A DNA stretch of 64,000 bases from Candidatus Kirkpatrickella diaphorinae (lineage in GTDB: Bacteria; Pseudomonadota; Alphaproteobacteria; Acetobacterales; Acetobacteraceae), in the NCBI RefSeq assembly GCF_025736875.1, contig NZ_CP107052.1, positions 422,001 through 486,000 on the forward strand. Direction: 5' to 3'. Below are positions 8,897 through 18,038 of the stretch, piece by piece. The notes below the pieces were generated by a model. It ran no database searches. It had not been told where the DNA came from and worked only from the letters and a program-made list of their open reading frames with translations. Numbering within the stretch: the stretch's first letter is position 1; every line of letters starts with the position of its first letter. A program made the translations under genes and the position numbers.

Positions 8897-10555
8897 ATGA
8901 CATCAATACCGATAACGTTTGAGGACCAACCTATACCCCATATGGATGCGGCAACGTTACGGGCTGATGCTGACGCTGTTCGTTCGTTACTGCAATCGGG
9001 ACATATTGCCGCCGGTTTGACGCTTTTTGACGCAAAGCGACGCAGTTTTACCGCCTGGCAGTCGCAGCAACTCCGATATCGGCTCAATCAGCAGCCCGCC
9101 GCGCAGGAAGGTGATGCGACGCCCTCCCTGGAGGAAATGGCCAATATCTGGGCGCGGGATGTCCTCGATATCCAACAGATTATATTGCGCGATCACGCTG
9201 AAGCCGCTCTGAGCCATCTTGGCCCTCACGTCATGCGTCTATGGCAAGCGGATTTGACGGCGGCGCGTTATGCGGCCCATGAGGGCGCCGCTGAGGAGGC
9301 GCGCTATGTCAGCCAGTTCAGGCGCGCATGGGCCGCGCATTCGGACGCGCTGATCCCCACGCAGGGTGAGCGTCAACGCCCCCCGTTCGAAGTCTCGCAA
9401 ACCGAGAAGGGGGCGGCGGGGCGTGATGCCGCGCCGGACATCGCGGCCTGTCTCGATCAGCTCATCAAAACCCGCATTTCCCTCGCGACGGCGCTGGGTT
9501 TCAATCATTACCGCGACCTGGCCTATGAACGTCTTTACCGTTTTGATTATGGCCCGGCAGAGATATTGCAATTTCATGCCAGTATACGCGCCCATGTTGT
9601 GCCTCTGCTGAAAGCCTATATGCAGCGCCGTCAGCTGGAGACGGGCGGGCGCGCCATCGACGCGTTGGAGGCGGAAATTCTGACTGCGTTCAGGACGGTC
9701 AGCCCGATCGGCGGGGCGCGCCTCATGTTTGATCGTACTCTCGGTATTTTGTCCGATATTGATGCGGATCAGACCTTGTCGCAGCTTTCTCGGGAGTTGC
9801 TATCGCAGGACAAGGTCTCTCTTGAAAACGATCCGGATGGCGCGGCGGGGGAAAAGGTTCTGCCCGCGCCCTTTAAAGATGGTGCGCCCTTCATCGCGAT
9901 TAAATGTAACGGCCAGCCCCAGGACGTCGCGATCGTGACAGATGCGTTGGGCCGTGCCTATCAATATTGGCAGGGTGCTTCCCTTTCCCTGTATGAATAT
10001 CTCCTCCCCACGCCGGAGGCGGCCGATATCGCACCGAAAGCCCTCGGCCTGCTCACCATGGGGCACGTTGAGCGCCTTCTGAAAGAGGGTGGCGCGGCCG
10101 ATTATCGTCGGCAGTTTCTCCTGAAAATCCTGTTTGGTCTCGTGCGGGCCGCATCTATTGATGGCTTCGAGCACGCGATTTACGACCACCCCGAATGGTC
10201 ACATGACCAGCGCATGACAGCGTGGCATGAGCTTGAGAAAATTTACTTCCCGTGGCGGGAGGGACAGGACGGCGTCTGGCTTGAGGAACGCCGCGCCTGG
10301 CAGCAGGAGGACGCCCTTTTTGAAAAGCCTTTTTCCGCCATTAACACCGCCCTGTCTGATTGCTGCGCGATGCAGATCTGGCTCTCCAGTCGGATTGATT
10401 CCGGTTACGCCATTGAACTTTTCAAAAGCCTGAGTGCTCTGGGAGGAACCTATCCGTTTCTCACCCTGCTTGAAAAAGCGGGTCTGATCTCACCTTTCGG
10501 CACGGACGTTCTGCCCGAAATCATGCATGAGGTTGAGGAACTGCTCTGGAATTAA
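8897..10555 (+). CDS. M3-family oligoendopeptidase homologue lacking the HExxH zinc site (probable pseudoenzyme)
   Basis: The 552-residue open frame follows the M3 oligoendopeptidase pattern: helical N-terminal half, then APFIAIKCNG, a segment DVAIVTDALGRAYQ, DGFEHAIYDHP, AWHELEKIYFPW and a C-terminal LFEKPFSAINTALSDCCAMQ stretch. In active relatives (from memory of the family) these positions read APFIFxNFNG, then HEAGHAFQ, DxFQHxVY and so on. Here HEAGH aligns with D349-A-L-G-R353, so both zinc histidines and the catalytic glutamate are gone, and the third zinc ligand (AEI..) aligns with Asp377. The frame is intact and full length, which argues against simple decay. Function unknown: perhaps a peptide-binding or regulatory protein. 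It lies 40 nt after the aminotransferase pair. Confidence 0.8.
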   Translation: MTSIPITFEDQPIPHMDAATLRADADAVRSLLQSGHIAAGLTLFDAKRRSFTAWQSQQLRYRLNQQPAAQEGDATPSLEEMANIWARDVLDIQQIILRDHAEAALSHLGPHVMRLWQADLTAARYAAHEGAAEEARYVSQFRRAWAAHSDALIPTQGERQRPPFEVSQTEKGAAGRDAAPDIAACLDQLIKTRISLATALGFNHYRDLAYERLYRFDYGPAEILQFHASIRAHVVPLLKAYMQRRQLETGGRAIDALEAEILTAFRTVSPIGGARLMFDRTLGILSDIDADQTLSQLSRELLSQDKVSLENDPDGAAGEKVLPAPFKDGAPFIAIKCNGQPQDVAIVTDALGRAYQYWQGASLSLYEYLLPTPEAADIAPKALGLLTMGHVERLLKEGGAADYRRQFLLKILFGLVRAASIDGFEHAIYDHPEWSHDQRMTAWHELEKIYFPWREGQDGVWLEERRAWQQEDALFEKPFSAINTALSDCCAMQIWLSSRIDSGYAIELFKSLSALGGTYPFLTLLEKAGLISPFGTDVLPEIMHEVEELLWN

Positions 10556-10558
10556 GCG

Positions 10559-10585
10559 CCGGGCGCCGCATGAAACTGCGCCCGG
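10559..10585. terminator. GC-rich hairpin between convergent genes
   Basis: An 8-bp perfect inverted repeat (arms CCGGGCGC and GCGCCCGG, 11-nt loop) starts 3 nt after the M3-like gene and lies just beyond the end of the convergent thioredoxin-like gene. The position fits a shared terminator, but neither strand has a clear T-run after the stem. Confidence 0.45.
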
Positions 10586-10595
10586 AAAGGTCGGA

Positions 10596-11114
10596 TCAGT
10601 CGCGTTTATTCCATGCGACGATTTGGTCAATGACACTTTGCGGGGAAAGGTCCCGTGCGTCACCGAGCACATTGGCGCTGTCGCCATTCAGCAATTTACC
10701 ATTGGGCGTGACAAGCAATATTGTCGGGACTTCATGCACTGTCACGCCGTAATGCGCGGCAATTTCAAGATTTTTGTCCAGTCGACCGATATTGACGGGC
10801 ACGACGACGAAATGGGCGTCAAGCCAGCTCGCTGCATCCGGCTGGGAAAATACGCCCGCGAGAAAGCGGCAGTCCGGGCACCAATTGCCCCCGAAAACCA
10901 GCAATACCCGGCGGTGCGTCTTGCCTGCGGTGGCGAAGGCTTCCTCAACCTGTTGTTTAGCAAGGGCAGGGTCGGGGTAGGGTTTGGCGTCCGGCACGAT
11001 CGTGGTGGAACCATCGAAACTTGGCGGGGCGATTTCAGCCGTGTCCGCCAATAAGGGCGACGCGGAAAGGGAGATCAAAATTGTGCCCATGAGGGCGATA
11101 CGACGTAGAGTCAT
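10596..11114 (-). CDS. Secreted thioredoxin-like protein
   Basis: 172 residues with an N-terminal signal peptide (MTLRRIALMGTILISLSASP then a likely cleavage after LLADTA) and one thioredoxin domain. The redox motif is CPDC in LLVFGGNWCPDCRFL at about residues 77-80, and the cis-proline loop is EVPTILLV. This layout resembles periplasmic thioredoxin_7/DsbD-gamma-type proteins. Its partner is not obvious: no dsbD, ccm or cytochrome gene is adjacent. It faces the M3-like gene tail to tail. Confidence 0.85.
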   Translation of the reverse strand: MTLRRIALMGTILISLSASPLLADTAEIAPPSFDGSTTIVPDAKPYPDPALAKQQVEEAFATAGKTHRRVLLVFGGNWCPDCRFLAGVFSQPDAASWLDAHFVVVPVNIGRLDKNLEIAAHYGVTVHEVPTILLVTPNGKLLNGDSANVLGDARDLSPQSVIDQIVAWNKRD

Positions 11115-11218
11115 GTTGAGATCCCTGCTAGATAAAGGGGGAGGCGAGAAATGTCGCGCCTGAATTCAGCGCGGCAGCGCCTGAGGCGGCATTCTCATCC
11201 TTCGAAAATGGCATATTT

Positions 11219-11560
11219 ATGACGATGAGACACACTAAACAGTTGGATAAAAACGAGGTGCCGATCCGCGTCACGTTAGTGCGCACGCTGGTTCTGACAG
11301 GTTTGACCATCGGCTTCGTCCTTCTTGTCAGATGGTCCACCCTTCTTGCCCACTGGGTCAACCAGGTTGCGGGCAGTCGGTGGTGGAACAGCCTTTACGC
11401 GCCCCTCGGCATTGAAACCGCAAAAGGGCGTGAGCAGCTTATTATGGTCACGATCATCGCGGCCTGCTTTATCGTGGCGCTCAGTCTTCAATTGATCTCT
11501 GCTGCTTTGTGGCGCGGCCTCCGATCGCGGCAAATGCGAGGTAAAGCCAGGACACCATAA
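11219..11560 (+). CDS. Small membrane protein, two predicted transmembrane helices
   Basis: Family not recognised. The 113 residues show a charged N-terminus, a hydrophobic segment at about 23-43 (TLVLTGLTIGFVLLV), a short loop with WWNSLYAPLGIE, and a second segment at about 75-97 (IMVTIIAACFIVALSLQLISA), ending in a basic tail. No good ribosome binding site is seen at the first ATG; the ATG two codons in is equally possible. Its last 80 nt overlap the end of the convergent DUF423 gene. Both frames look membrane-like, so I keep both with moderate confidence here. Confidence 0.6.
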   Translation: MTMRHTKQLDKNEVPIRVTLVRTLVLTGLTIGFVLLVRWSTLLAHWVNQVAGSRWWNSLYAPLGIETAKGREQLIMVTIIAACFIVALSLQLISAALWRGLRSRQMRGKARTP

Positions 11561-11876
11561 GCAGCACCCCGCCGACAGGGGCGCCATAAGCCCTGTCGAT
11601 CCAGCCAAAGGCGGCCAGGATGACAGGAAGGCAGAAAAACAGGACTCCCACGATAAAACCGAGCGTTGCGACAATGAAGTTCGGCTTTTGACTTAATGCC
11701 AGCGCGATAATGAGCACGGCGTGAAGCGAGTCCATCTGGGAAGCTGCACGCAACATGTCACGCCCGTTTGTCACGAGGATTTCGGCGGAGACGTGGCTCG
11801 CCAAAGCGGAAAGCGCCACCCCGACAGCGCCATAGAGACCACCAAAAAACAGCGCCACACGTTGCAGAAATTTCAT
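11481..11876 (-). CDS. DUF423 family membrane protein
   Basis: 131 residues with four hydrophobic helices. The N-terminus KFLQRVALFFGGLYGAVGVALSALASH, the SLHAVLIIALAL segment and the central GVLFFCLPVILAAFG are typical of DUF423 (YgdD-like) inner-membrane proteins, whose biochemical role is unknown. The hydrophilic tail (GGRATKQQRSIED) lies in the 80-nt region shared antisense with the preceding membrane-protein gene. Confidence 0.85.
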   Translation of the reverse strand: MKFLQRVALFFGGLYGAVGVALSALASHVSAEILVTNGRDMLRAASQMDSLHAVLIIALALSQKPNFIVATLGFIVGVLFFCLPVILAAFGWIDRAYGAPVGGVLLMVSWLYLAFAAIGGRATKQQRSIED

Positions 11877-12523
11877 GTCCGCCAGTCACCTTTTTCAATG
11901 CGGGGATGTGCCACCCGGAATAAACTGAAAGCGCAGAACGGTCGCGGCGCGGAGGCCGACCAGACAGGCATGCTCCGACGGGATTCGGCCCCATGGACAA
12001 TATGGCCAAGTCAGGGAACCGGTCAAGAATGAATAATTTGTGTATATCTTGCAAAATTTATCGTATATAAATATTAACGGCGCAGGTCACCTGATTGGGG
12101 CGCGCGTCATATACTTTGTTAAATGGTACGGTTTCTGGTTGTTATCGGTAAAGTGCCACGTCAAACGCTTATATCGAGGCAAATTAAGACTATGTTATAT
12201 CCGACGAAAAAATCTTTTATAAAAATAATCATCGGGGTGACATCGAAATTGCAGTCCGACTTATGTATAGTGTCAAGGCTTCCCTATTCAGGCATCAAAT
12301 GACGCGATGTATCCTGGTAGGCAAATAACTCATGTCCAGTCGGACAATTTAAATAAATACGGAATTTTGCAGGACGACCCGCCAAGTGATGATGCCGCGA
12401 CGTCATTGTCGGAAGTGGGAAAAGGCAATGGAGCAAGACGTCAGCCGCCCTTTAATGGCGGTAACCCCGACGCGCGTTACTTCCTCCCATGCTCATATGG
12501 CAAAATTCAGGAAAGGAGAAAAA
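11877..12523. other. Intergenic region, AT-rich in its middle
   Basis: About 650 nt with no convincing gene before the GTG-started coiled-coil gene. From about 12030 to 12300 the sequence is markedly AT-rich (for example ATATAAATATTAACG near 12065), unlike the flanking coding DNA. Short frames here have no family-like content. It could hold the promoter of the downstream gene, but I cannot fix one. Confidence 0.5.
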
Positions 12524-13150
12524 GTGTCGGGTGACATGCCAGTCGAGCAAACTTCAACAAACGATACGCAGGATGTCAGCGAGGAGGCTTTAAGGCGCGC
12601 TCTGGACCGACTGGGCTCGCGCAAGCAGAGTGACAGCCCGAAAGCGTCTTTCAACAATCATCGCCGTGCCGCGCCCGAGCCACGACGCCGACGCTTCAAC
12701 GCGGATCGTGACGTTATCGTTGAGCGTTGCGCCATACCGCGACAGAATGCGCGCGGTCATGTGCAGAGTAATGTTGAAGACCACACCGCCGAGATTGAGC
12801 GGATGAAGCAGGAAATACGCGGCGCACAACGTAAATCCGACGTTGCCACGCGAGAGCTGACCGCCGCAAAAAATCAGATCAAGCAATTGGAGGCGCATCT
12901 CATGCATGCGCGCCTGCGGGTGCAGGAGCTTGAAACCGCCGTCAAACACAAGGATTCGCGTCTTGTCGCGCTGCGGGAAGCTTATGAAGCGCCGCCTTCA
13001 ACGTCGAAGACCGTCGCAGCTAAACCGGCTAGTGCGCCGCCGAAAAGCGCTAAGGTGGGGAAGGTGTCGAAAACCGTCAGCCCGCGTGGGTCCAAGACGG
13101 GCAAGGTCTCTTATGATCCGCAGGAGCCAGTGCGGTGGTGGAAAGACTGA
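12524..13150 (+). CDS. Hypothetical coiled-coil protein with a conserved-looking EPVRWW tail
   Basis: I place the start at the GTG at 12524, in frame, because AGGAAAGGAGA lies 5-10 nt before it; upstream ATGs in the same frame lack a ribosome binding site. The 208-residue product has a basic patch (EPRRRRFNADRDV, about residues 53-65), then a heptad-rich coiled coil at about 80-150 (EIERMKQEIRGAQRKS and following), a Lys/Ser/Pro-rich linker and the terminal motif DPQEPVRWWKD. Similar tails occur in uncharacterised Acetobacteraceae proteins as far as I recall. No enzymatic motif, signal peptide or membrane helix is visible. Function unknown. Confidence 0.7.
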   Translation: MSGDMPVEQTSTNDTQDVSEEALRRALDRLGSRKQSDSPKASFNNHRRAAPEPRRRRFNADRDVIVERCAIPRQNARGHVQSNVEDHTAEIERMKQEIRGAQRKSDVATRELTAAKNQIKQLEAHLMHARLRVQELETAVKHKDSRLVALREAYEAPPSTSKTVAAKPASAPPKSAKVGKVSKTVSPRGSKTGKVSYDPQEPVRWWKD

Positions 13151-13195
13151 AAATCCGGTGAGCTTGCGCGCTTAACCTCGGGAGGCGCGTGAGGG

Positions 13196-15127
13196 TTACG
13201 GCATCTTGTCGGCGCCCGATTTCAGTGAGGCCATCCAGAAAGCCGCGGCGAGGAACGCCAACCCTCCGAGCCATTGCCGAACCCACGGGCCGGGCACGGG
13301 CATGTGTTGCAGAAGGGAGGGCGCGGAGACGTTTGTGATCGCGAGGATAATCCCCGTCAGGCTCTCTCCCACAATAAAGCCACAAGCGATCAGCGTCTGA
13401 CCCTGCGCGTCCGTGCCTTGATTGCGCCTGCTGCGCCATTTGACACATAAAAACGCGACGAGACTTCCGAAGGCAATTGTCACGGATACGTCGGGCGGCA
13501 GGTAGATTCCCATACCGATCGCCAGAGCGGGAAGGGCATAGGCTTTGCCTTTAGAGAAGTTTTCCAGAAGGATCATCGCCAGACCAATCCCGGCCCCGAT
13601 GGAAAACATTGTCCAATCCATGCGCCCCAGCATGATGCCGCGCGCGAGCGAAAGCATCAGCGTCGCCTGAGGTGCGGCGAGCGGGGGCGCGGCAGACGTT
13701 GCCACGAGGCTCTCGCCCAGGAAACCATAGGCTTGATGAAGCAGGTTGAGGATCGGCGGCGTCACGACCGCCCCGACAATGCACCCGATGATAAGGGCGA
13801 CCTGCTGCTTCCAGGGCGTCGCGCCAAGGATCTGTCCGGTTTTGAGATCCTGGAGATTATCATTGGATATCGCCGCGGATGCCGTCAACGATGTCAGGAT
13901 AAACAGCGTAAACGCGATGATCATTGACTGATTGGCCGCCGTGAGATGCGCTCTTAAAAAAGGTGATGCTTCCGCGAGCCGCAGGAGGAGGCAGATTGCG
14001 ATGATCGCGATAATCATAATGCCGGAAATCGGGGAAGAGGAGGAGCCGATCAGACCGGCCATATAGCCGCACGAGGCTGCGACGAGGAAGCTTAATATAA
14101 GACAAAGGAACACACTGCCGAGCGCCAGCATAACCGACATGGGGCCGTGTCCGGGCAGAAAATTAAAGAAGCTGCCAAATAGGGCGACAGCGACGATAAG
14201 GCTGGATAAAACGAGATATTTTAAAGGTAGATCCTGCTCCTCAGCCGCTGGTCGCGCCTCATCGCGACGGCTTGCCAGCGCACGCAACCCCGAAATGACA
14301 CCAGGTGCCAATTGAACAAGCGTCCAGATCGCGGCGATGGCGATGGCGCCCGCACCGATAAAACGCACTTTTTCAGCCCAGATCTGTGTGGCGACGTCAA
14401 AAATCGGCAGATCGTCCGGGAGGCGCATCATGTGAGCGCTTAATATCGGCACGGCCATGAGCCAGGCAATGGCGACGCCGAGCAGCATGGCCAGCCCGCC
14501 ACGCAGGCCGATCAGGTAACCAACGCCAAGCAGGGCGGTCGAGTAGGCGCCCTGCAGGCAAAAAATTGCTCGCCCCAATGGCCTGGCCAGAATGAACCCG
14601 CTGGCCAGCCACTTCGTCCCCGATGTCAGCACTGTAAAAATGGCGCTGAGGAGCGTGGCGATGCTCAGTAAACGCAGTGCGCGGCCCGAATGATGTGAGA
14701 AGCCCGCTTCAAGGACTTCGGCACAGGCCACACCTTCCGGGAAAGGTAAATCCGGCCGGCGAATCAACGCATGACGCAGCGGGACGGTGAAGATAACCCC
14801 CGCCACCCCGCCCGCAGCCGTGGCGAGAAAGACGGGCCAGAAGGGAAAGGTTTGCCAGTGGCCCATAATAATGAAGGCCGGCAATGTCGCGAAGACGAAG
14901 CTGATCGCCGCCGAGGCCGAGGCCTGGGTCTGCACGATATTATTTTCGAGAATATGACTGTGACTCAGGGCCCGCAAGATGGACATGGAGATGATCGCGG
15001 CCGGGATGGAGGACGCAATGGTCATGCCAATCTTAAGCCCGAGATAAATATTTGCCGCTGTGAAAATAAGGGTGATCAGCGTGCCGATAAGGAGGCCGCG
15101 ACATGTCAGCTCTCTTTTTGTCGTCAT
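13196..15127 (-). CDS. OPT family oligopeptide/metal-chelate transporter
   Basis: A polytopic membrane protein (about 643 residues from the ATG giving MTTKRELTCRGLLIGTLITL; a further in-frame ATG at 15205 would add a basic, non-family extension). Hydrophobic helices run the whole length. Family landmarks are the first helix with ANIYLGLKIGMTIASSIPAA, the ILENNIVQTQASASAAI segment, DLPFPEGVACAEVL and SSSPISGIMIIAI. OPT proteins move oligopeptides, glutathione or metal chelates by proton coupling. The substrate cannot be deduced and no partner gene is nearby. Confidence 0.93.
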   Translation of the reverse strand: MTTKRELTCRGLLIGTLITLIFTAANIYLGLKIGMTIASSIPAAIISMSILRALSHSHILENNIVQTQASASAAISFVFATLPAFIIMGHWQTFPFWPVFLATAAGGVAGVIFTVPLRHALIRRPDLPFPEGVACAEVLEAGFSHHSGRALRLLSIATLLSAIFTVLTSGTKWLASGFILARPLGRAIFCLQGAYSTALLGVGYLIGLRGGLAMLLGVAIAWLMAVPILSAHMMRLPDDLPIFDVATQIWAEKVRFIGAGAIAIAAIWTLVQLAPGVISGLRALASRRDEARPAAEEQDLPLKYLVLSSLIVAVALFGSFFNFLPGHGPMSVMLALGSVFLCLILSFLVAASCGYMAGLIGSSSSPISGIMIIAIIAICLLLRLAEASPFLRAHLTAANQSMIIAFTLFILTSLTASAAISNDNLQDLKTGQILGATPWKQQVALIIGCIVGAVVTPPILNLLHQAYGFLGESLVATSAAPPLAAPQATLMLSLARGIMLGRMDWTMFSIGAGIGLAMILLENFSKGKAYALPALAIGMGIYLPPDVSVTIAFGSLVAFLCVKWRSRRNQGTDAQGQTLIACGFIVGESLTGIILAITNVSAPSLLQHMPVPGPWVRQWLGGLAFLAAAFWMASLKSGADKMP

Positions 15128-15216
15128 AGACGGGCCATTATCTTTTCTTCGGCGCTTTGGCGTGTGAGTTTTTCCCGTGCGGCGACCGGAATAGAGACCA
15201 GCCACCCGGGAGAAAT

Positions 15217-15783
15217 TTATCGACCGGTCTTGCGGAAATAACCGGAAACCAGATGGTCGCGATTATATTTAAGCTGCTGCGGCGTCAATTGAATGCCGAT
15301 TTTAAGCGCGTAATTCGTATCCTGAAGGTCCGGCGAGGCCGGAACATCAATATAGCGAAGCGGTGAAAGCTTCGTCACGCGCACGTCATTTTCCGACAGG
15401 GCGAGGTGCAGAGTGAAGGTTTTTTTGTCGAGCACCTTGTTGTCCCGCGTGACGGCCACGAAATAAGGGAGATCGATTTTGATGGGGCCATTGGTTGCGC
15501 CACGCTCAAGCGTGACACGGACACTTACGCGGGAGCGAACGGCTTTTTTCGGCGCGGCGGCGCAGCTTCCTGCAACGCCGGTGAGGGACACATGGTAAGC
15601 GGGCACATGGGTGCTCGGCGCGACAGAGTCCAGCTGATAGAGGTCAGAAGCAGGGGGGACGACATCGACATGGGGGCAGACAGGCGCAAAATCGCCCTGT
15701 TCCTCACCCGCGCAGGCGGTTAACGCCAGAAGAGAGGCGAGAGCAAACGGGACTCTGACAAATCTGGAATTCGATGCGACCAT
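15217..15783 (-). CDS. Hypothetical lipoprotein
   Basis: From the ATG at 15783 the product (188 residues) begins with a short basic region and hydrophobic stretch ending in the lipobox LTAC, so it is likely lipidated on the Cys at about residue 24 and exported. An ATG five codons upstream is an alternative start. The mature part is beta-rich by appearance, with a Cys pair (PVC.., GSC..) that could form a disulphide, and ends NRDHLVSGYFRKTGR. No family recognised with certainty. It is 90 nt upstream of the OPT gene on the same strand and divergent from ispH. Confidence 0.8.
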   Translation of the reverse strand: MVASNSRFVRVPFALASLLALTACAGEEQGDFAPVCPHVDVVPPASDLYQLDSVAPSTHVPAYHVSLTGVAGSCAAAPKKAVRSRVSVRVTLERGATNGPIKIDLPYFVAVTRDNKVLDKKTFTLHLALSENDVRVTKLSPLRYIDVPASPDLQDTNYALKIGIQLTPQQLKYNRDHLVSGYFRKTGR

Positions 15784-15999
15784 GACTGACAGTTCCATTT
15801 TCCGTAGGAAGATGCAAGCGTTGCGATATAAAGTTTCATGCGCGTCAGGGCGTCGAATGTTCCCTGAGGGTCAGATGGTTTGCGTTTTTCTTTCACGCGG
15901 GACATATATGCAGCTCTTGCGAATTTTGAACGTTTCTGGCGATGGAGCCCGGACGCGGCTTAAACCTTTACGCCCATATGAAGGCATGGATGGACTTGG

Positions 16000-17016
16000 A
16001 TGGTTCAGAACCCGGTGATTAACCGACTTGACGATAATCTGGCGAAGTCGACAGACACGATTCGCACGTTGCGCGTTCTTCTCGCCGGTCCACGAGGCTT
16101 CTGCGCGGGGGTTGACCGCGCCATTCGTGTTGTCGAGGAAGCGCTGCGTCGTTACGGTGCGCCCGTCTATGTGCGTCATGAAATCGTCCATAATCGCACG
16201 GTCGTTGAAAGCCTGGAAAAAAAGGGCGCCATCTTCGTCGAGGAACTTGATGAGGTGCCAGCGGATGGCCATGTCGTGTTCTCTGCCCATGGTGTGCCAA
16301 AAACCGTCCCGGCCGAGGCGGAGAGGCGGAACCTCCTTTATCTTGATGCGACCTGTCCGCTGGTTTCCAAAGTCCATCGTGAGGCAGAACGCCATTTTGC
16401 CGGCGGGTCGGAAGATAGTCGGCATATTCTGATGATCGGCCATGCCGGGCATCCGGAAGTTGTCGGGACAATGGGGCAATTGCCCCTCGGCGCCGTGACG
16501 CTGATTAACGATGCGGATGAAGCGCGACGGGTGGAGCCTAAAGATCCGACACGTCTCGCCTTTATCACCCAGACGACGCTTTCCGTTGATGATACGTCTG
16601 AAATCGTGTCGATTTTGCGAGAGCGTTTTCCGCTTATCGAGGGGCCGAAGAAGGAAGATATCTGCTACGCCACGACGAACCGTCAGGAAGCTGTAAAGGC
16701 CATTGCGCCGGAGAGCGACCTCGTCATTGTCATCGGGTCCCCCAATTCATCCAACTCTCAACGTTTGCGAGAGGTTGCGGAGCGTTCCGGTGCAAAGGCG
16801 GCCCTATTGGTGCCGAAGCTGGATGCGCTGGATTGGTCCGTGCTGGATGATGTTGAAACGGTCGGGATCACGGCCGGTGCTTCAGCACCCGAGTCACTGG
16901 TGCAGGAGATCGTGGATGCGATGTCCAAACGCTTCCGGCTGAATATTGAGGAGCGCATCGTCAAGGAGGAAAACGTCACCTTCCGCCTTCCCAGCCCCTT
17001 GGGGGATATGCTTTAA
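16000..17016 (+). CDS. ispH: 4-hydroxy-3-methylbut-2-enyl diphosphate reductase IspH
   Basis: The last enzyme of the MEP isoprenoid pathway, a [4Fe-4S] protein making IPP and DMAPP. The three cluster cysteines are present: C35 in [15 protein letters not shown]119 in [12 protein letters not shown] and C222 in [14 protein letters not shown]. The substrate-binding His/Ser set is also kept ([27 protein letters not shown]). Length 338 includes about 24 extra N-terminal residues before [10 protein letters not shown], so a start slightly downstream is possible. thrB follows 47 nt later. Confidence 0.97.
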   Translation: MVQNPVINRLDDNLAKSTDTIRTLRVLLAGPRGFCAGVDRAIRVVEEALRRYGAPVYVRHEIVHNRTVVESLEKKGAIFVEELDEVPADGHVVFSAHGVPKTVPAEAERRNLLYLDATCPLVSKVHREAERHFAGGSEDSRHILMIGHAGHPEVVGTMGQLPLGAVTLINDADEARRVEPKDPTRLAFITQTTLSVDDTSEIVSILRERFPLIEGPKKEDICYATTNRQEAVKAIAPESDLVIVIGSPNSSNSQRLREVAERSGAKAALLVPKLDALDWSVLDDVETVGITAGASAPESLVQEIVDAMSKRFRLNIEERIVKEENVTFRLPSPLGDML

Positions 17017-17063
17017 CGCAGCATCTCCCGGGGATGTGATATTTCCGTAATATTGGACGGATC

Positions 17064-18038
17064 ATGGCGGTATATACAAGGGTCGGGGACGCGGATCTCG
17101 CAGCGTTTCTGGAAAATTACGCATTGGGCGCCTGTCTCTCCTTCCAGGAGATCGCGGAAGGCGTCGAAAATAGCAATTTCCTCCTCCAGACCACGCACGC
17201 GCGCTACATTCTGACAATTTTTGAAAAGCGCGTGGCGCAGGATGATCTGCCATGGTTTATGGGCCTGATGGCGCATCTCAATGGGCACGGCCTGGAATGT
17301 CCGCGCCCCGTCGCCGGGCAGGATGGGCAGGTTTTAAGACCGCTCCTTGGCAAGATGGCGGCGATCACGACATTTCTGCCCGGACGACCTGCGACAGAGC
17401 TTACAGCGGATCAGTGTCACGAAGCCGGGCATTGCCTCGCGCAATTACATCTGGCCGCGCGGGGTTATGCTGCGCAGCGTGCCAATGATTTCGGCCCTGC
17501 CGCCTGGGAGCCTCTTCTCAACAGAGTGCAGGACGCCGCCACGCCTGATAATGCGGGCCCCATATTGCCGCTTATTGCGCAAATGACGGATTCCCTGCCG
17601 CGCATCCTTGCCCATTGGCCGCGCCCCGACGCTTTACCATCCGGACATATCCATGCGGACTTCTTTCCGGATAATGTGTTTTTTGGGGAAGAGGGCAAAA
17701 TATCCGGGGTGATTGATTTCTATTTCGCATGTTCGGATCGCCTCGCTTACGATCTCGCCATCGCGCTGAATGCCTGGTGTTTTCCGGATGACCGTGAGTT
17801 AAGCCCGATTTTGAGCGCGGCCATGCTGGCCGGTTATCAGTCAGTCCGCCCCTTGACCGATGCGGAAAAGGCGGCTCTCCCCCTACTTGCGCAGGGAGGG
17901 GCCACGCGCTTTCTGCTAACGCGCTTATATGACTGGATCTCAACCCCCGCTGACGCGCTTGTCACGCGTAAGGACCCTGCTTCATTTATGCACCGCCTGC
18001 AATATTGGCAGAAGAATCGCGCTTTGGAGTTGAGCTGA
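17064..18038 (+). CDS. thrB: Homoserine kinase ThrB (APH/choline-kinase-fold type)
   Basis: Phosphorylates homoserine for threonine synthesis. This is the aminoglycoside-phosphotransferase-like form common in alphaproteobacteria, not the GHMP-type enzyme of E. coli. It starts AVYTRVGDADLAAFL, has EIAEGVENSNFLL at about 29-41, the catalytic loop HADFFPDN (D199, N204) and metal-binding DFYFACSDRLAYD starting at D218. The length (324) is typical. Its stop shares one base with the rnhA start, so the two are translationally linked. Confidence 0.95.
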   Translation: MAVYTRVGDADLAAFLENYALGACLSFQEIAEGVENSNFLLQTTHARYILTIFEKRVAQDDLPWFMGLMAHLNGHGLECPRPVAGQDGQVLRPLLGKMAAITTFLPGRPATELTADQCHEAGHCLAQLHLAARGYAAQRANDFGPAAWEPLLNRVQDAATPDNAGPILPLIAQMTDSLPRILAHWPRPDALPSGHIHADFFPDNVFFGEEGKISGVIDFYFACSDRLAYDLAIALNAWCFPDDRELSPILSAAMLAGYQSVRPLTDAEKAALPLLAQGGATRFLLTRLYDWISTPADALVTRKDPASFMHRLQYWQKNRALELS

